A DNA stretch of 64,000 bases, from positions 124,001-188,000 of the forward strand of contig NZ_WIQM01000004.1 of NCBI RefSeq assembly GCF_015732185.1. The letters are read 5' to 3'. The notes beneath the pieces were generated by a model, which saw only the letters and a list, made by a program, of their open reading frames with translations, searched no databases and was not told where the DNA came from. Source of the DNA: Pectinatus haikarae (GTDB lineage: Bacteria; Bacillota; Negativicutes; Selenomonadales; Selenomonadaceae). The position numbers and the translations under genes are program-made. This document shows, in pieces, positions 54,841 to 63,615 of this stretch; position 1 is the first letter of the stretch; each line of letters begins with the position of its first letter.

Positions 54841-56340
54841 ATGGATATAAATCATGAAATAAACAGATTGCTGAATTTTGCGCAGCAGCAGGAATTGCTT
54901 GAAAATGCAGATAAAATATATTCTGCTAATCTTCTGCTGGATGTGTTGCGAATAGATACTTTTTCAGAGGAAAAAATCGATGAGACATTAAAAGACGCGT
55001 CGCCTATTCTCAATAATATCATTGGATATGCTGTATCCAGTGATATTATTGAAGAGACAGGAGAGCGGAGAGACCTTTTTGATACGCGCATTATGAATTG
55101 TGTGATGATGCGTCCTTCGGAAGTGATCAGAAAATTTAACGGATTATATGCACAATCTCCGCAGGAAGCAACTAAATTTTTTTATGCGATGAGCATCGCT
55201 TCGAACTATATAAGAAAAGCGCGCATCGAAAAAAATATTGTCTGGAAAACAAAGACAGAGTATGGCTGTTTGGATATAACCATAAATATGTCTAAACCCG
55301 AAAAAGATCCGCGGGATATAATAAAGGCAGGGCAGAGCAGGACATCATCTTATCCGCTATGTCTGCTCTGCCGTGAAAATGAAGGATTCGCCGGACGCAT
55401 AGGACATCCGGCCAGACAAACACACAGATTGATTCCCGTTGATTTCGGCGGGCAGGAATGGTTTTTGCAGTATTCACCTTATACATATTATAATGAGCAT
55501 TGCATAGTGCTGAATAAAAAGCATATACCCATGAAAATATCAAGAGCCACATTTGAAAATTTATTGCTTTTTGTCAGTAAATTTCCTCATTATTTTATAG
55601 GATCTAATGCGGATCTGCCTATAGTGGGGGGATCAATTCTTTCACATGACCATTATCAGGGCGGGAATTATACATTTGCAATGGCAGTGGCATCAATAGA
55701 AAAAAGATATAATGTTGACGGTTTTTCAGATATAATAATAGGCCGGGTAAAATGGCCTATGTCAACTATCCGTTTGATCGGCAATGATAGAAAACGTTTA
55801 GCAGATTTGGCTGAGCATATTTTACTGAAATGGAGAGGCTATTCTGATCCCGGCGTCAGTGTACTGGCTGAAAGCAAGGGTATTCCCCACAACACTATCA
55901 CACCGATTGCCCGCAGGAAGAATGGGCAGTATGAGCTGGACCTGGTACTGCGCAATAATCGTACCACGGATGAATATCCCATGGGGATATTTCATCCTCA
56001 CAGCGAGGTGCACCACATAAAAAAAGAAAATATCGGTCTTATAGAAGTGATGGGGCTGGCAGTATTGCCGCCAAGGCTGAAAGCAGAGCTGGCGGCAATA
56101 AGGGAAGCTCTCCTGAGTAAAAAGAAAGATATAGGCAATGAACCGGCAATAGAAAAACATGCGCAATGGTACAAGAAAATGTATGAAAAATATGATGATT
56201 CTATTGACAAAAATAATATTACTGATATCCTTAATAGCGAAGTAGGTAGAATATTTATGCAGGTGCTGGTGCATGCCGGAGTTTTTAAGCGTGACGGCGC
56301 CGGTCTGGCTGCTTTTGATAAGTTTATGGATGATCTATAA
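54841..56340 (+). CDS. galT: Galactose-1-phosphate uridylyltransferase, class II GalT
   Basis: 499 residues. It exchanges galactose-1-phosphate with UDP-glucose. The length and the motifs CLLCRENEGFAGRIGHPARQTHRLIP (split by position), YYNEHCIVLNKKH, GSILSHDHYQGGNYTFAM (active-site HxH region) and YPMGIFHPHSEVHHIKKENIGLIEVMG place it in the Firmicutes class II family, unrelated in most of its sequence to the ~350-residue class I enzyme of E. coli. It completes the Leloir pathway with galK and galE. Confidence 0.95.
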   Translation: MDINHEINRLLNFAQQQELLENADKIYSANLLLDVLRIDTFSEEKIDETLKDASPILNNIIGYAVSSDIIEETGERRDLFDTRIMNCVMMRPSEVIRKFNGLYAQSPQEATKFFYAMSIASNYIRKARIEKNIVWKTKTEYGCLDITINMSKPEKDPRDIIKAGQSRTSSYPLCLLCRENEGFAGRIGHPARQTHRLIPVDFGGQEWFLQYSPYTYYNEHCIVLNKKHIPMKISRATFENLLLFVSKFPHYFIGSNADLPIVGGSILSHDHYQGGNYTFAMAVASIEKRYNVDGFSDIIIGRVKWPMSTIRLIGNDRKRLADLAEHILLKWRGYSDPGVSVLAESKGIPHNTITPIARRKNGQYELDLVLRNNRTTDEYPMGIFHPHSEVHHIKKENIGLIEVMGLAVLPPRLKAELAAIREALLSKKKDIGNEPAIEKHAQWYKKMYEKYDDSIDKNNITDILNSEVGRIFMQVLVHAGVFKRDGAGLAAFDKFMDDL

Positions 56341-56363
56341 TTTTGTTTGAGGATGATAAGTTG

Positions 56364-57383
56364 ATGAAATCTACGACGATAATAGATGTGGCAAAACATG
56401 CCGGCGTATCTGTAGCTACTGTTTCGCGTGTAGTAAATGGGAATTATCCTGTTAAGGAAGAAACGAAAAAAAGAGTGCTGGATGCCATAAAGGAACTTCA
56501 TTATGTGCAGAATATACAGGCCCGAGAGCTGAATACACGGCAGTCTACCACCATCGGCGTAGTTGTCCCCAGTTTATTCAATATGTTCTTCGCCGAAGTC
56601 TTCGATGGTATCGAAGAATATATAAAACACTATAATTATTCTATGCTCATCACCTGCGCAAAGGATAATCCGCTTAAGGAAAAACAGTGCATGCAGGAGC
56701 TTCTGTCACGCAATGTCTGTGGGATTATTAATATATCACCCAATACTTATGCCGTTGAAGCATCGTTTTATGATCAAATTTCAGCGAGAGTACCGACTGT
56801 GTTTATAAACAGCTATGTTAAAAGACCCGGCATATCGTATGTTTCAAATGACGAAGCATCGGGTACGAAACTGGCTTTAGAGCATTTGATCGGATTGGGA
56901 CACAGGCATATATTGTTTATCCGGGGAATGAGCAGTGATTCTTATGAGATCAAAGAAGAAATATACCGGGAAATGATGACGGAATATAAGGTCAAGCCAT
57001 ATGTACTGAATATCGGTGAGGGCAATGTGGAAAAGACTGTGGATAATACATTGGCAAAGGTAATGATGGCGATAAAGAGCGGCAGAAAGATAACGGCAAT
57101 ATTTGCCTGTAATGATCTGATGGCGACGGGAGCTATAAACGGCTGTTATCGTCTGGGTATAAAAGTGCCTGAGGACATATCTATAATCGGTTTTGATAAT
57201 ATATCCATAAGCAGGTTCATCGAGCCGAAGCTTACCACTATAGATCAGAATATGTCTTTGCTGGGGCAGTCGGCAACAGCGCTGCTGATGGAGAAGATAG
57301 AATCAAATAATACCGTAAGTGATGAGATTATTTTGGAAAATACACTGATAAAGCGAAATACTACCGCACCTGTGAAAAGATAA
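56364..57383 (+). CDS. LacI/GalR-family transcriptional regulator
   Basis: 339 residues. The N-terminal helix-turn-helix and hinge helix are standard: TIIDVAKHAGVSVATVSRVVNGN and VLDAIKELHYVQNIQARELN. The rest is a periplasmic-binding-protein-like sugar-sensing domain (TIGVVVPSLFNMFFAEVFDGIEEY, IFACNDLMATGAINGC, ISIIGFDNISISRFIEPKLTTI). It is the last gene of the galactoside cluster and most likely binds the palindrome at 45255-45268. ATG 56364 fits the HTH start; TTG codons at 56343 and 56361 are alternatives. A 21-base-pair terminator follows. Confidence 0.92.
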   Translation: MKSTTIIDVAKHAGVSVATVSRVVNGNYPVKEETKKRVLDAIKELHYVQNIQARELNTRQSTTIGVVVPSLFNMFFAEVFDGIEEYIKHYNYSMLITCAKDNPLKEKQCMQELLSRNVCGIINISPNTYAVEASFYDQISARVPTVFINSYVKRPGISYVSNDEASGTKLALEHLIGLGHRHILFIRGMSSDSYEIKEEIYREMMTEYKVKPYVLNIGEGNVEKTVDNTLAKVMMAIKSGRKITAIFACNDLMATGAINGCYRLGIKVPEDISIIGFDNISISRFIEPKLTTIDQNMSLLGQSATALLMEKIESNNTVSDEIILENTLIKRNTTAPVKR

Positions 57384-57412
57384 TATAGAATAAATACTGA
57401 ATGAACATTATA

Positions 57413-57458
57413 AAAAGATGCTGCCTTGCTTTAAAAAAAGCAAGGCAGCATCTTTTTT
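57413..57458. terminator. Bidirectional terminator between convergent genes
   Basis: A perfect 21-base inverted repeat (57413-57433 and 57438-57458; core GATGCTGCCTTGCTTT) with a four-base AAAA loop and T-rich ends on both strands. It serves the LacI gene on plus and the dehydrogenase on minus. Confidence 0.9.
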
Positions 57459-57464
57459 ATAATG

Positions 57465-60323
57465 TCAATGCCGCACTGCGCATTCTTCGACAAGATATGC
57501 TATGGATTGATAGCATATGCCGCTTTTGGCAGCCAGACCTACCTCACATGTGCGGCTGTTGGAATAACCGTGTTTGCAGCCGGAAGGTATTTCTTCATTA
57601 AGATGATCCAGCGCAGATTCGTTAAGTTCCGGTATCTTAAAACCTTTGTCTCCGGCAAAACCGCAGCAGCGCACTCTTTCGGGGATGATTACTCTGGCGG
57701 CACAAGCCTCGGCTATAGCGCGAAATTTTTCGATCAATCCCATCTTTCTGGCACTGCAGGTAACATGAACCATAATTGTCTCATCAGTTTTCTGCAAGTT
57801 CAATTTATCAAGCAGGAAATCATGAATAAATTCAACCGTATCATAGATTTTCAATTTTTTGTCCATAACTCTTTTCATACGGTAAACACAGGGACTTGTG
57901 TCGCATAAAATAGGATATTCTCCGTCGTTGCTGCAAGTCAGCAGCAATTTTTCCAGTTTGGCACTCAGCCGATCCGCCGCTTCAAAATGCCCTTCACTTT
58001 CAAATGGCATGCCACAGCAATATTTATCCATATCCTCGGGAAGTATGACATCATAGCCTGCCTTTTGCAGCAGAGAGATCATAACATCGCCAAGCTGTCT
58101 TTGATCGTCGTCATCCTTTGCCGGACCCATCATGCGGGTGACACAGCTGGGATAGTATACGACCTTTAGTCCGATGCCGGTTCCCCGATGAGAGGATTTA
58201 GGCGTGCTGCCGCTTTTGGGCATCCATTTTGTCCAGCGGGGAATTTTTTCACCGCCGATATCATGCAGCTTGCCGGCTATATAGTCCATAGCATGTGTGC
58301 CGATAACCGTATGCGCTATGTTGGCACCGGTGAGACCGAGTTTCACCATACTGCTGACACCGGAGAAATGCTCCGTTATAAAAGCTGCGGTATCTTTCGC
58401 GCGAGGTGTAACTGCCATGGAACGCTTCTGTTTTGTGAAATTGCCCGTGTTTATAGAGACAGGGCAGGTGGTTTGGCACAAACCGTCGACAGCACAGGTT
58501 TCATTGCCTAAAAATTCATAATCTTTTTCAAAACGTTTAAGCAGCATGGGATTTTCGCCTGTAGCTTTCAATCTGGCTATCTCACGCTGTGTTGCAATAC
58601 GCTGGCGCGGTGTGAAGGTGAAATTGCGTGAGGGACAATTGATTTCGCAATAACCGCATTCTATGCATTTATTGATGATATCATGGGTAGGCAGCATAGA
58701 TTTTATATTTTCGACAAATAAATTGCCATTTTCTGTAATGATCACATCCGGATTCAAAATATTGTCCGCATCAAAAGCTTTTTTCAGACGGGTCATGATG
58801 CTGTAAGCTTTTTTACCCCATTCGAATTCGACAAAGGGAGCCATATTTCTTCCTGTTCCATGCTCAGCCTTTAAAGAACCGCTGTATTTTTCAACAACGA
58901 ATGAACAGATATCTTCGATGAATACCTTATAACGATCTTTATCCTCAGAGGAACTAAATGATTGGGTAAAAACAAAGTGAACATTGCCGTCAAGTGCATG
59001 ACCATAAATAATGCCGTCCTCATATCCGTGGCTGTTCATGCATTCACGCAGTGTCATTACAGCATCTGCCAGTTTTTCTTTGGGGAAAGCCACATCTTCG
59101 ATAATAACTGTTGTACCGATTTCACGTATTCCGCCGACAGCCGGAAATATTCCCGCCCGTATCTGCCATAATAGTTCATATTCAGCCTTTACATCAGTGA
59201 ATTCGATCGGCATAAGCGGTGACATAGAGGCTAGTTTTTCCTTGACCTGCTCGATCTGCTTTCTGAGAGCTGTTTGATTTTCCGCACGTATTTCTACAAG
59301 CAGCGCAGCTGCATTTTCCGGCAGAGTTTTTATATATGAAGGAACACCGGGCCAGTCTTCGACTGATTTTAAAGCTATACGGTCAAGTAATTCAGCCGCT
59401 GATACGAGAGGACGGGAAAGCTTCATTACAGCAAGACACGCCTCACGCATATCAGGGAAAAACATTAGAGAGGAAGCTTTATATTTGTGATCTAAAACAG
59501 TTCTGTAGGTGATTTCTGCTATTAAAGCAAGTGTCCCTTCCGAGCCTATAAGCAGATGTTTTAAAATATCGAAGGGATCATCATAGTCAACAAAGGCATT
59601 GAGACTGTACCCCGTAGTATTCTTGATCTTAAATTTATGGGAAATAAGGTCTTCCAATTTTTTATCGGCATGTATTTCTTCATGCAGGGCAGTCAATTCC
59701 TGCAGCATTTCTTTGTGACCTGCAGCCCAATTCTTTTTTGAAACGGCATCAGCGGTATCAAGCAGCGAACCGTCCGCAAAAACAAGCTTCATATCTTCAA
59801 CTGTTTTGTAACTGTTGTCCGCAGTGCCGCAGCACATGCCGCTGGCGTTATTGGCAGCCATTCCGCCTATTCTGGCATAATTTATAGAAGCCGGATCGGG
59901 ACCGATTTTTCTTGAATAAGGGCGGAGATACAGGTTTGCTTCAGAACCGATGATACCAGGCTGAAGTGTGATTTTTTGGCCGTTGTCAGCAATAGAATGA
60001 TTTTGCCATCCTTCTGATATGACAACAAGAATAGAGTCGGTGAGTGCCTGTCCGCACAAACTTGTTCCGGCAGCCCTGAAGGTAAGAGGCAGGGTTTGCT
60101 TTTTTGCTTCTTTTATGAGCAGCGATACTTCCTTGAGATTTCTTACCTTGACTACTATTTTTGGCGTTATATGGTATAAGCTGGCATCAACGCTGTAAGC
60201 ATATGTTCGCACGGGATCGACAAAAACTTGTTCCGCTGGTATAAAATGAAGAATATTGTGGCAAAATGTCTGATATTGTGCCGGCAGATCAGCAATATCA
60301 CGTCTATCTGGTTTCAATTCCAT
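57465..60323 (-). CDS. FAD-linked D-2-hydroxyacid dehydrogenase with C-terminal Fe-S domain (YdiJ/Dld-like)
   Basis: 952 residues from ATG 60323 behind AGGGGTG; TTG 60329 would add two residues. Order: FAD_binding_4 domain about residues 40-270 (LTFRAAGTSLCGQALTDSILVV by position, and NNASGMCCG); FAD-oxidase C-terminal domain to about 530 (HALDGNVHFVFTQ, KAEHGTGRNMAPFVEFEWG); an Fe-S region about 555-660 with CIECGYCEINCPS and CAVDGLCQTTCPV; and two CCG-type motifs (YCCGMPFESEG, RCCGFAGDKG). Such proteins oxidise D-lactate or D-2-hydroxyglutarate and pass electrons on through Fe-S clusters. The exact substrate cannot be read from sequence. Confidence 0.88.
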   Translation of the reverse strand: MELKPDRRDIADLPAQYQTFCHNILHFIPAEQVFVDPVRTYAYSVDASLYHITPKIVVKVRNLKEVSLLIKEAKKQTLPLTFRAAGTSLCGQALTDSILVVISEGWQNHSIADNGQKITLQPGIIGSEANLYLRPYSRKIGPDPASINYARIGGMAANNASGMCCGTADNSYKTVEDMKLVFADGSLLDTADAVSKKNWAAGHKEMLQELTALHEEIHADKKLEDLISHKFKIKNTTGYSLNAFVDYDDPFDILKHLLIGSEGTLALIAEITYRTVLDHKYKASSLMFFPDMREACLAVMKLSRPLVSAAELLDRIALKSVEDWPGVPSYIKTLPENAAALLVEIRAENQTALRKQIEQVKEKLASMSPLMPIEFTDVKAEYELLWQIRAGIFPAVGGIREIGTTVIIEDVAFPKEKLADAVMTLRECMNSHGYEDGIIYGHALDGNVHFVFTQSFSSSEDKDRYKVFIEDICSFVVEKYSGSLKAEHGTGRNMAPFVEFEWGKKAYSIMTRLKKAFDADNILNPDVIITENGNLFVENIKSMLPTHDIINKCIECGYCEINCPSRNFTFTPRQRIATQREIARLKATGENPMLLKRFEKDYEFLGNETCAVDGLCQTTCPVSINTGNFTKQKRSMAVTPRAKDTAAFITEHFSGVSSMVKLGLTGANIAHTVIGTHAMDYIAGKLHDIGGEKIPRWTKWMPKSGSTPKSSHRGTGIGLKVVYYPSCVTRMMGPAKDDDDQRQLGDVMISLLQKAGYDVILPEDMDKYCCGMPFESEGHFEAADRLSAKLEKLLLTCSNDGEYPILCDTSPCVYRMKRVMDKKLKIYDTVEFIHDFLLDKLNLQKTDETIMVHVTCSARKMGLIEKFRAIAEACAARVIIPERVRCCGFAGDKGFKIPELNESALDHLNEEIPSGCKHGYSNSRTCEVGLAAKSGICYQSIAYLVEECAVRH

Positions 60324-60442
60324 GAGCAATCACCCCTGAGTTAAAAGTTTTCAGCCAGATGGATAATGTCAACGGAAAAAAGTCATTAATCAAAATTATC
60401 CAACAGGCATACAATCAGAAATATATTTAATGTAGTGCTGTT

Positions 60443-60472
60443 AGTATAATTCTCCTTTGATTATAAGGTCAA
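60443..60472 (-). promoter_or_regulatory. Candidate promoter for the dehydrogenase
   Basis: Minus strand TTGACC (60472-60467), 18 bases, TATACT (60448-60443), about 115 bases before the start codon. Confidence 0.6.
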
Positions 60473-60605
60473 GTGCGCTGAAAAAGGGCAATTTTTAAAC
60501 TGGGGTGAAACAGTATATGAGGCTCCAAGCCATATAACAGAAGTAAAATACCAGTTTTTTTATGCGAAGGATATGAAATCATAGAGTGCAATAACGTTCT
60601 GACAT

Positions 60606-60636
60606 AAAAAAAATATGTATAGCCATAATATATTTT
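60606..60636 (-). terminator. Probable terminator of the deoR-family gene
   Basis: On the minus strand AAAAATAT and ATATTTTT pair around a 13-base loop and run into a T tract of eight, ten bases past the deoR stop. The stem is AT-only, so it is weak. Confidence 0.5.
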
Positions 60637-60645
60637 TGTAGCAGC

Positions 60646-61433
60646 TCATTCATCTCCGTTTAACTCGATAATGTCAATGCCGGACTCTTTCAAACGTGCT
60701 ATTTCATCAACATCCGCGCCTTTGCATGTTATTATGGAAGAAATCTGATCAATGGAACCGCTCAAAAAATTATGCTCGCGGCCGATTTTTGAGCTGCCGG
60801 CCACCACATAGCATGTGCCCTGACAGCGTTTCATCATCATTTCATTGACAGCTGTTTCCTGCAGCACCGATGTGGTGATGCCGCCCTTGACACTGATGCC
60901 GCCCACACCGATGAAAGCTTTATCGGCAGTGATCTTGGAAAGTGTATGCAGCGCAAATTCACCGACGACGGATTGCTTGCGATTATATATTTCCCCGCCA
61001 GTTATGATAAGTTCTACATGAGGGTCTCTCGAATGGCCGATCGCGTTGCCGTTATTGGTAACTATTACGGCACGCTTATTTTTTAAGTAATCGAGTATCA
61101 GCAGAGCGGTAGAGCTTGAATTCATAAATATAGTGTCGCCATCGTTAATAAGTGAGGCAGCATATCGGGCGATAGTGTTTTTTCAGAAAGACTTTTAGCC
61201 GATTGTGGTTCTAATGAAGGATCCTCTTTGGAAGAATCTCTTATCAATGAAGCTCCGCCGTGAAATCTGTTAACAATATGCTGCTTTTCAAACATTTGTA
61301 AATCTCTGCGTATAGTAGTGGATGAGACATTGAGTTTTTCTGCAAGCGTTTCGACATGAATTTCTGTCGCTTCTTTAAGTAGCTTTAATATGGCCTGCTG
61401 CCGTTTAAAAATGATGCTTTTACTGTTTTTCAT
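60646..61433 (-). pseudogene. DeoR-family transcriptional regulator interrupted by a one-base frameshift
   Basis: Two overlapping frames together make one DeoR-family protein of about 262 residues. The first (ATG 61433, AAAGGAAA site) gives the helix-turn-helix: RQQAILKLLKEATEIHVETLAEKLN, STTIRRDLQMFEKQHIVNRFHGGASLI by position. It goes off frame at SEKTLSPDM. Adding one A to the run of six (plus T 61178-61183) restores SEKNTIARYAASLINDGDTIF followed by MNSSSTALLILDYLKNK and the sugar-phosphate sensing domain (ELIITGGEIYNRKQSVVGE, DKAFIGVGGISVKGGI). It diverges from the ula genes and is likely their UlaR-like regulator. It is a pseudogene, a homopolymer sequencing error, or a phase-variable or slippage site. 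Confidence 0.85.
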
Positions 61434-61500
61434 GAGAGATTTTTCCTTTCGGCACATGACTAAAAGTACGCATAAAAATTTATATACGTTTATTGAATAT

Positions 61501-61529
61501 ATTATACGTATAATTTTTGAAAAAATCAA
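61501..61529 (-). promoter_or_regulatory. Candidate deoR promoter with palindrome over the -10
   Basis: Minus strand TTGATT (61529-61524), 17 bases, TATAAT (61506-61501). The perfect palindrome TTATACGTATAA (61502-61513) covers the -10 region and may serve autoregulation. Confidence 0.62.
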
Positions 61530-61929
61530 TAAATCCAACACATATGAATGATTCATCATAGAAATCTGATAAATCACTGATTTAGGTAAAAAATATATTG
61601 ATAAATGCAATAAAATCTATAGATAAAAATACAATAATGCATAAATTTACACTTGATGAACTTTTTAATAGCAGACAGTGCCTGCTGTTAAGAAGCATTA
61701 TACCGGAATTGCCGATTGTTATGATTTATAAATGAATATAATATGATAATATCGATCGTAAAAATATTGAATAGATTGGAATGCAATGAGCGGGTTTAAA
61801 AATAATTACTTTATTTATATATCATTATTCAGGAAAAAAATAGAAAAAGTACAGCAAAAAACGATGTATTAAGAGAAGGTAAAAAATGTATATATAATAA
61901 TATATTGCTTATTATATGATAAAAACATC

Positions 61930-61958
61930 TTTAAACGATCATAAAATGATGATATAAT
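61930..61958 (+). promoter_or_regulatory. Candidate ula promoter
   Basis: TTTAAA (61930-61935), 17 bases, TATAAT (61953-61958). The -35 overlaps the first 16-base direct repeat, so a bound regulator would compete with RNA polymerase. Confidence 0.6.
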
Positions 61959-61997
61959 AAACAAGTAAATAAAAAATATGGTTAAACGATCATAAAA
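61931..61997 (+). repeat. Pair of 16-base direct repeats flanking the ula promoter
   Basis: TTAAACGATCATAAAA occurs at 61931-61946 and 61982-61997, exactly 51 bases apart (about five helical turns, same DNA face). A related copy, CGATCGTAAAAAT, lies at 61753-61765. They are probable binding sites of the neighbouring DeoR-family regulator. Confidence 0.7.
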
Positions 61998-62011
61998 ATA
62001 GGAGGGTTATT

Positions 62012-63115
62012 ATGAGCAGGATTGCTGAAATGACTCGTGAAAGCTGGATCATGGATACATTTCCCGAGTGGGGCACATGGCTGGTCGAAGACATTGAAAG
62101 TTATGAAGTGCCCAGGGATCAGGTGGCGATGTGGTGGCTGGGATGTACCGGTACCTGGTTTAAGACACCGGGAGGAACAAATGTTACGGTGGATCTATGG
62201 TGCGGCAACGGTAAACGAACACATGGCAGCGGCAGAATGAAGAGTGGTCATCAGATGGCCAATATGTGCGGCTGCCGCAATATGCAGCCGAATCTTCGCA
62301 ACATTCCATTTGTTATTGACCCGTTTGCGTTTAAACGAGTGGATGCTGTACTGGCCACACATTATCACCAGGACCATATGTCGGCAGAGTGGGCCGCTCA
62401 TGTCTTAAAGAGCGGGATGACGACTATTGACGAATACGGCAAAGAAATTCCGGTGCCGTTTATCGGTCCGCGAAAGTCTGTGGACACTTGGATAAAATGG
62501 GGAGTCCCGGAAGAACGCTGCAGGGTCGTGAAACCCGGAGATATGGTCAAGATTAAAGATATAGAAATTGTTTGTCTGGACAGTTTTGACCGCACCTGTA
62601 TTGTGACAACGGATTCCACAGGGGCGGATAGGGAAGAATTGGCCGGCAAATGTCCCGATGATATGGATGAGAAGGCAGTCAATTATCTGTTAAAAACACC
62701 AGGGGGCAATATATATCACTCCGGTGATTCTCATTTTTCAATTTATTTTGCCAAGCATGGCAAGGATTACGATGTGGATGTGGCATTTGGTTCTTTTGGT
62801 GAAAATCCGGTCGGCATGCAGGATAAAATGTCCTCGGTGGATATTCTGCGTATGGCTGAAAATCTAAAGTGCAAGGTTGTCATTCCTATACATTGGGATG
62901 TTTGGACAAATTTTCAGGCAGATTGCGATGAAATAAAACTATTGTATGATTTTAAAAAAGAACGCAATGAATACAAATTCCATCCTTTCTTCTGGCAGGT
63001 TGGCGGCCGTTACGTTTATCCTATGGATAAGGATAAAATTTATTATCATCATCGCCGCGGATTCGAAGATTGTTTTGAACATCCGCAGAATATACCGTTT
63101 CGTTCATGTTTATAA
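62012..63115 (+). CDS. ulaG: L-ascorbate-6-phosphate lactonase UlaG
   Basis: 367 residues, metallo-beta-lactamase fold. UlaG opens the lactone of ascorbate-6-phosphate produced by the PTS. Zinc/manganese motif LATHYHQDHMSAEWA (HxHxDH), later ligands in IYHSGDSHFSIYFAKHG and VVIPIHWDVWTNF. The N-terminus RESWIMDTFPEWGTWLVEDIE and the length of 350-370 residues match the UlaG family. GGAGGG precedes the ATG. The PTS genes ulaC and ulaA follow. Confidence 0.95.
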   Translation: MSRIAEMTRESWIMDTFPEWGTWLVEDIESYEVPRDQVAMWWLGCTGTWFKTPGGTNVTVDLWCGNGKRTHGSGRMKSGHQMANMCGCRNMQPNLRNIPFVIDPFAFKRVDAVLATHYHQDHMSAEWAAHVLKSGMTTIDEYGKEIPVPFIGPRKSVDTWIKWGVPEERCRVVKPGDMVKIKDIEIVCLDSFDRTCIVTTDSTGADREELAGKCPDDMDEKAVNYLLKTPGGNIYHSGDSHFSIYFAKHGKDYDVDVAFGSFGENPVGMQDKMSSVDILRMAENLKCKVVIPIHWDVWTNFQADCDEIKLLYDFKKERNEYKFHPFFWQVGGRYVYPMDKDKIYYHHRRGFEDCFEHPQNIPFRSCL

Positions 63116-63134
63116 TTGGAGGAGAGATGAAGTC

Positions 63135-63569
63135 ATGTTTAGAGAGCTTGTAGCGAAGAAGCATTATTCTTTTCATGAAAGTTTTTCTGATTGGCGTGAT
63201 GCTGTTCGTGCCGCCTGCCGGCCTTTGCTGGATGACGGCACTATTGAAGCAGAATATCCGGAAGCGATCATTGCGAAAGTAGAAGAACTTGGTCCTTATA
63301 TCGTTATTGCTCCGGATATTTGCATACCGCATGCTCAGGAAGGTGTCGGGGTAAACGATACGGCAGTATGTTTTATGAAGACTGAAGAAGCTGTCAGCTT
63401 TGGTGCGGACGGAGAACATGCTGCGCGCTTGTTTTTTGTTTTGGCATCTACGGACAATACCAAACATCTTGCCAATCTTTCCGAGCTGTCGGATGTATTA
63501 TCAGACGAAGGCTTCGTGACAAGGATACTGAGAACAAAAGGACCGGAAGACCTCAATAATCTTGAATAA
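63135..63569 (+). CDS. ulaC: Ascorbate PTS component IIA (UlaC)
   Basis: 144 residues of the mannitol/fructose-type IIA fold. It passes phosphate from HPr to the IIB subunit. The phospho-acceptor His is H66 in APDICIPHAQ; SFSDWRDAVRAACRPLLDDGTI and the FFVLASTDNTKHLANLSELSDVL segment (by position) are IIA motifs. ATG 63135 follows GGAGGAGAG; the frame is open further upstream but overlaps ulaG. The IIB gene is not between IIA and IIC and may lie beyond the window. Confidence 0.92.
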   Translation: MFRELVAKKHYSFHESFSDWRDAVRAACRPLLDDGTIEAEYPEAIIAKVEELGPYIVIAPDICIPHAQEGVGVNDTAVCFMKTEEAVSFGADGEHAARLFFVLASTDNTKHLANLSELSDVLSDEGFVTRILRTKGPEDLNNLE

Positions 63570-63615
63570 ATATTTGCTGAAATAAGATTCTGGATAGTTT
63601 AATGGGGGACAGAGA

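Larger units (their letters stand above)
60330..60645. other. 316-base region between the dehydrogenase and the deoR remnant
   Basis: No gene seen. It contains the dehydrogenase promoter (60443-60472), its ribosome-binding site near 60335-60340, and a terminator-like stem for the deoR gene at 60606-60636. Confidence 0.6.
61434..62011. other. 578-base AT-rich regulatory region between deoR and ulaG
   Basis: No open frame with coding character. It carries divergent promoters for deoR and ulaG, a 12-base palindrome, 16-base direct repeats and one related degenerate copy (61753-61766), each listed separately. The middle (about 61560-61750) shows only short AT-rich sequence. Confidence 0.65.

Noticed and set aside
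57462-57908. 148-codon plus-strand open frame
   Set aside because: It is antisense to the Fe-S end of the dehydrogenase, which has clear cysteine motifs.
61178-61187. Classic -1 slippery heptamer A AAA AAC in the DeoR gene
   Set aside because: The letters are present, but the upstream reading frame is GAA AAA ACA, which does not match the required register, so programmed frameshifting is not the first explanation.
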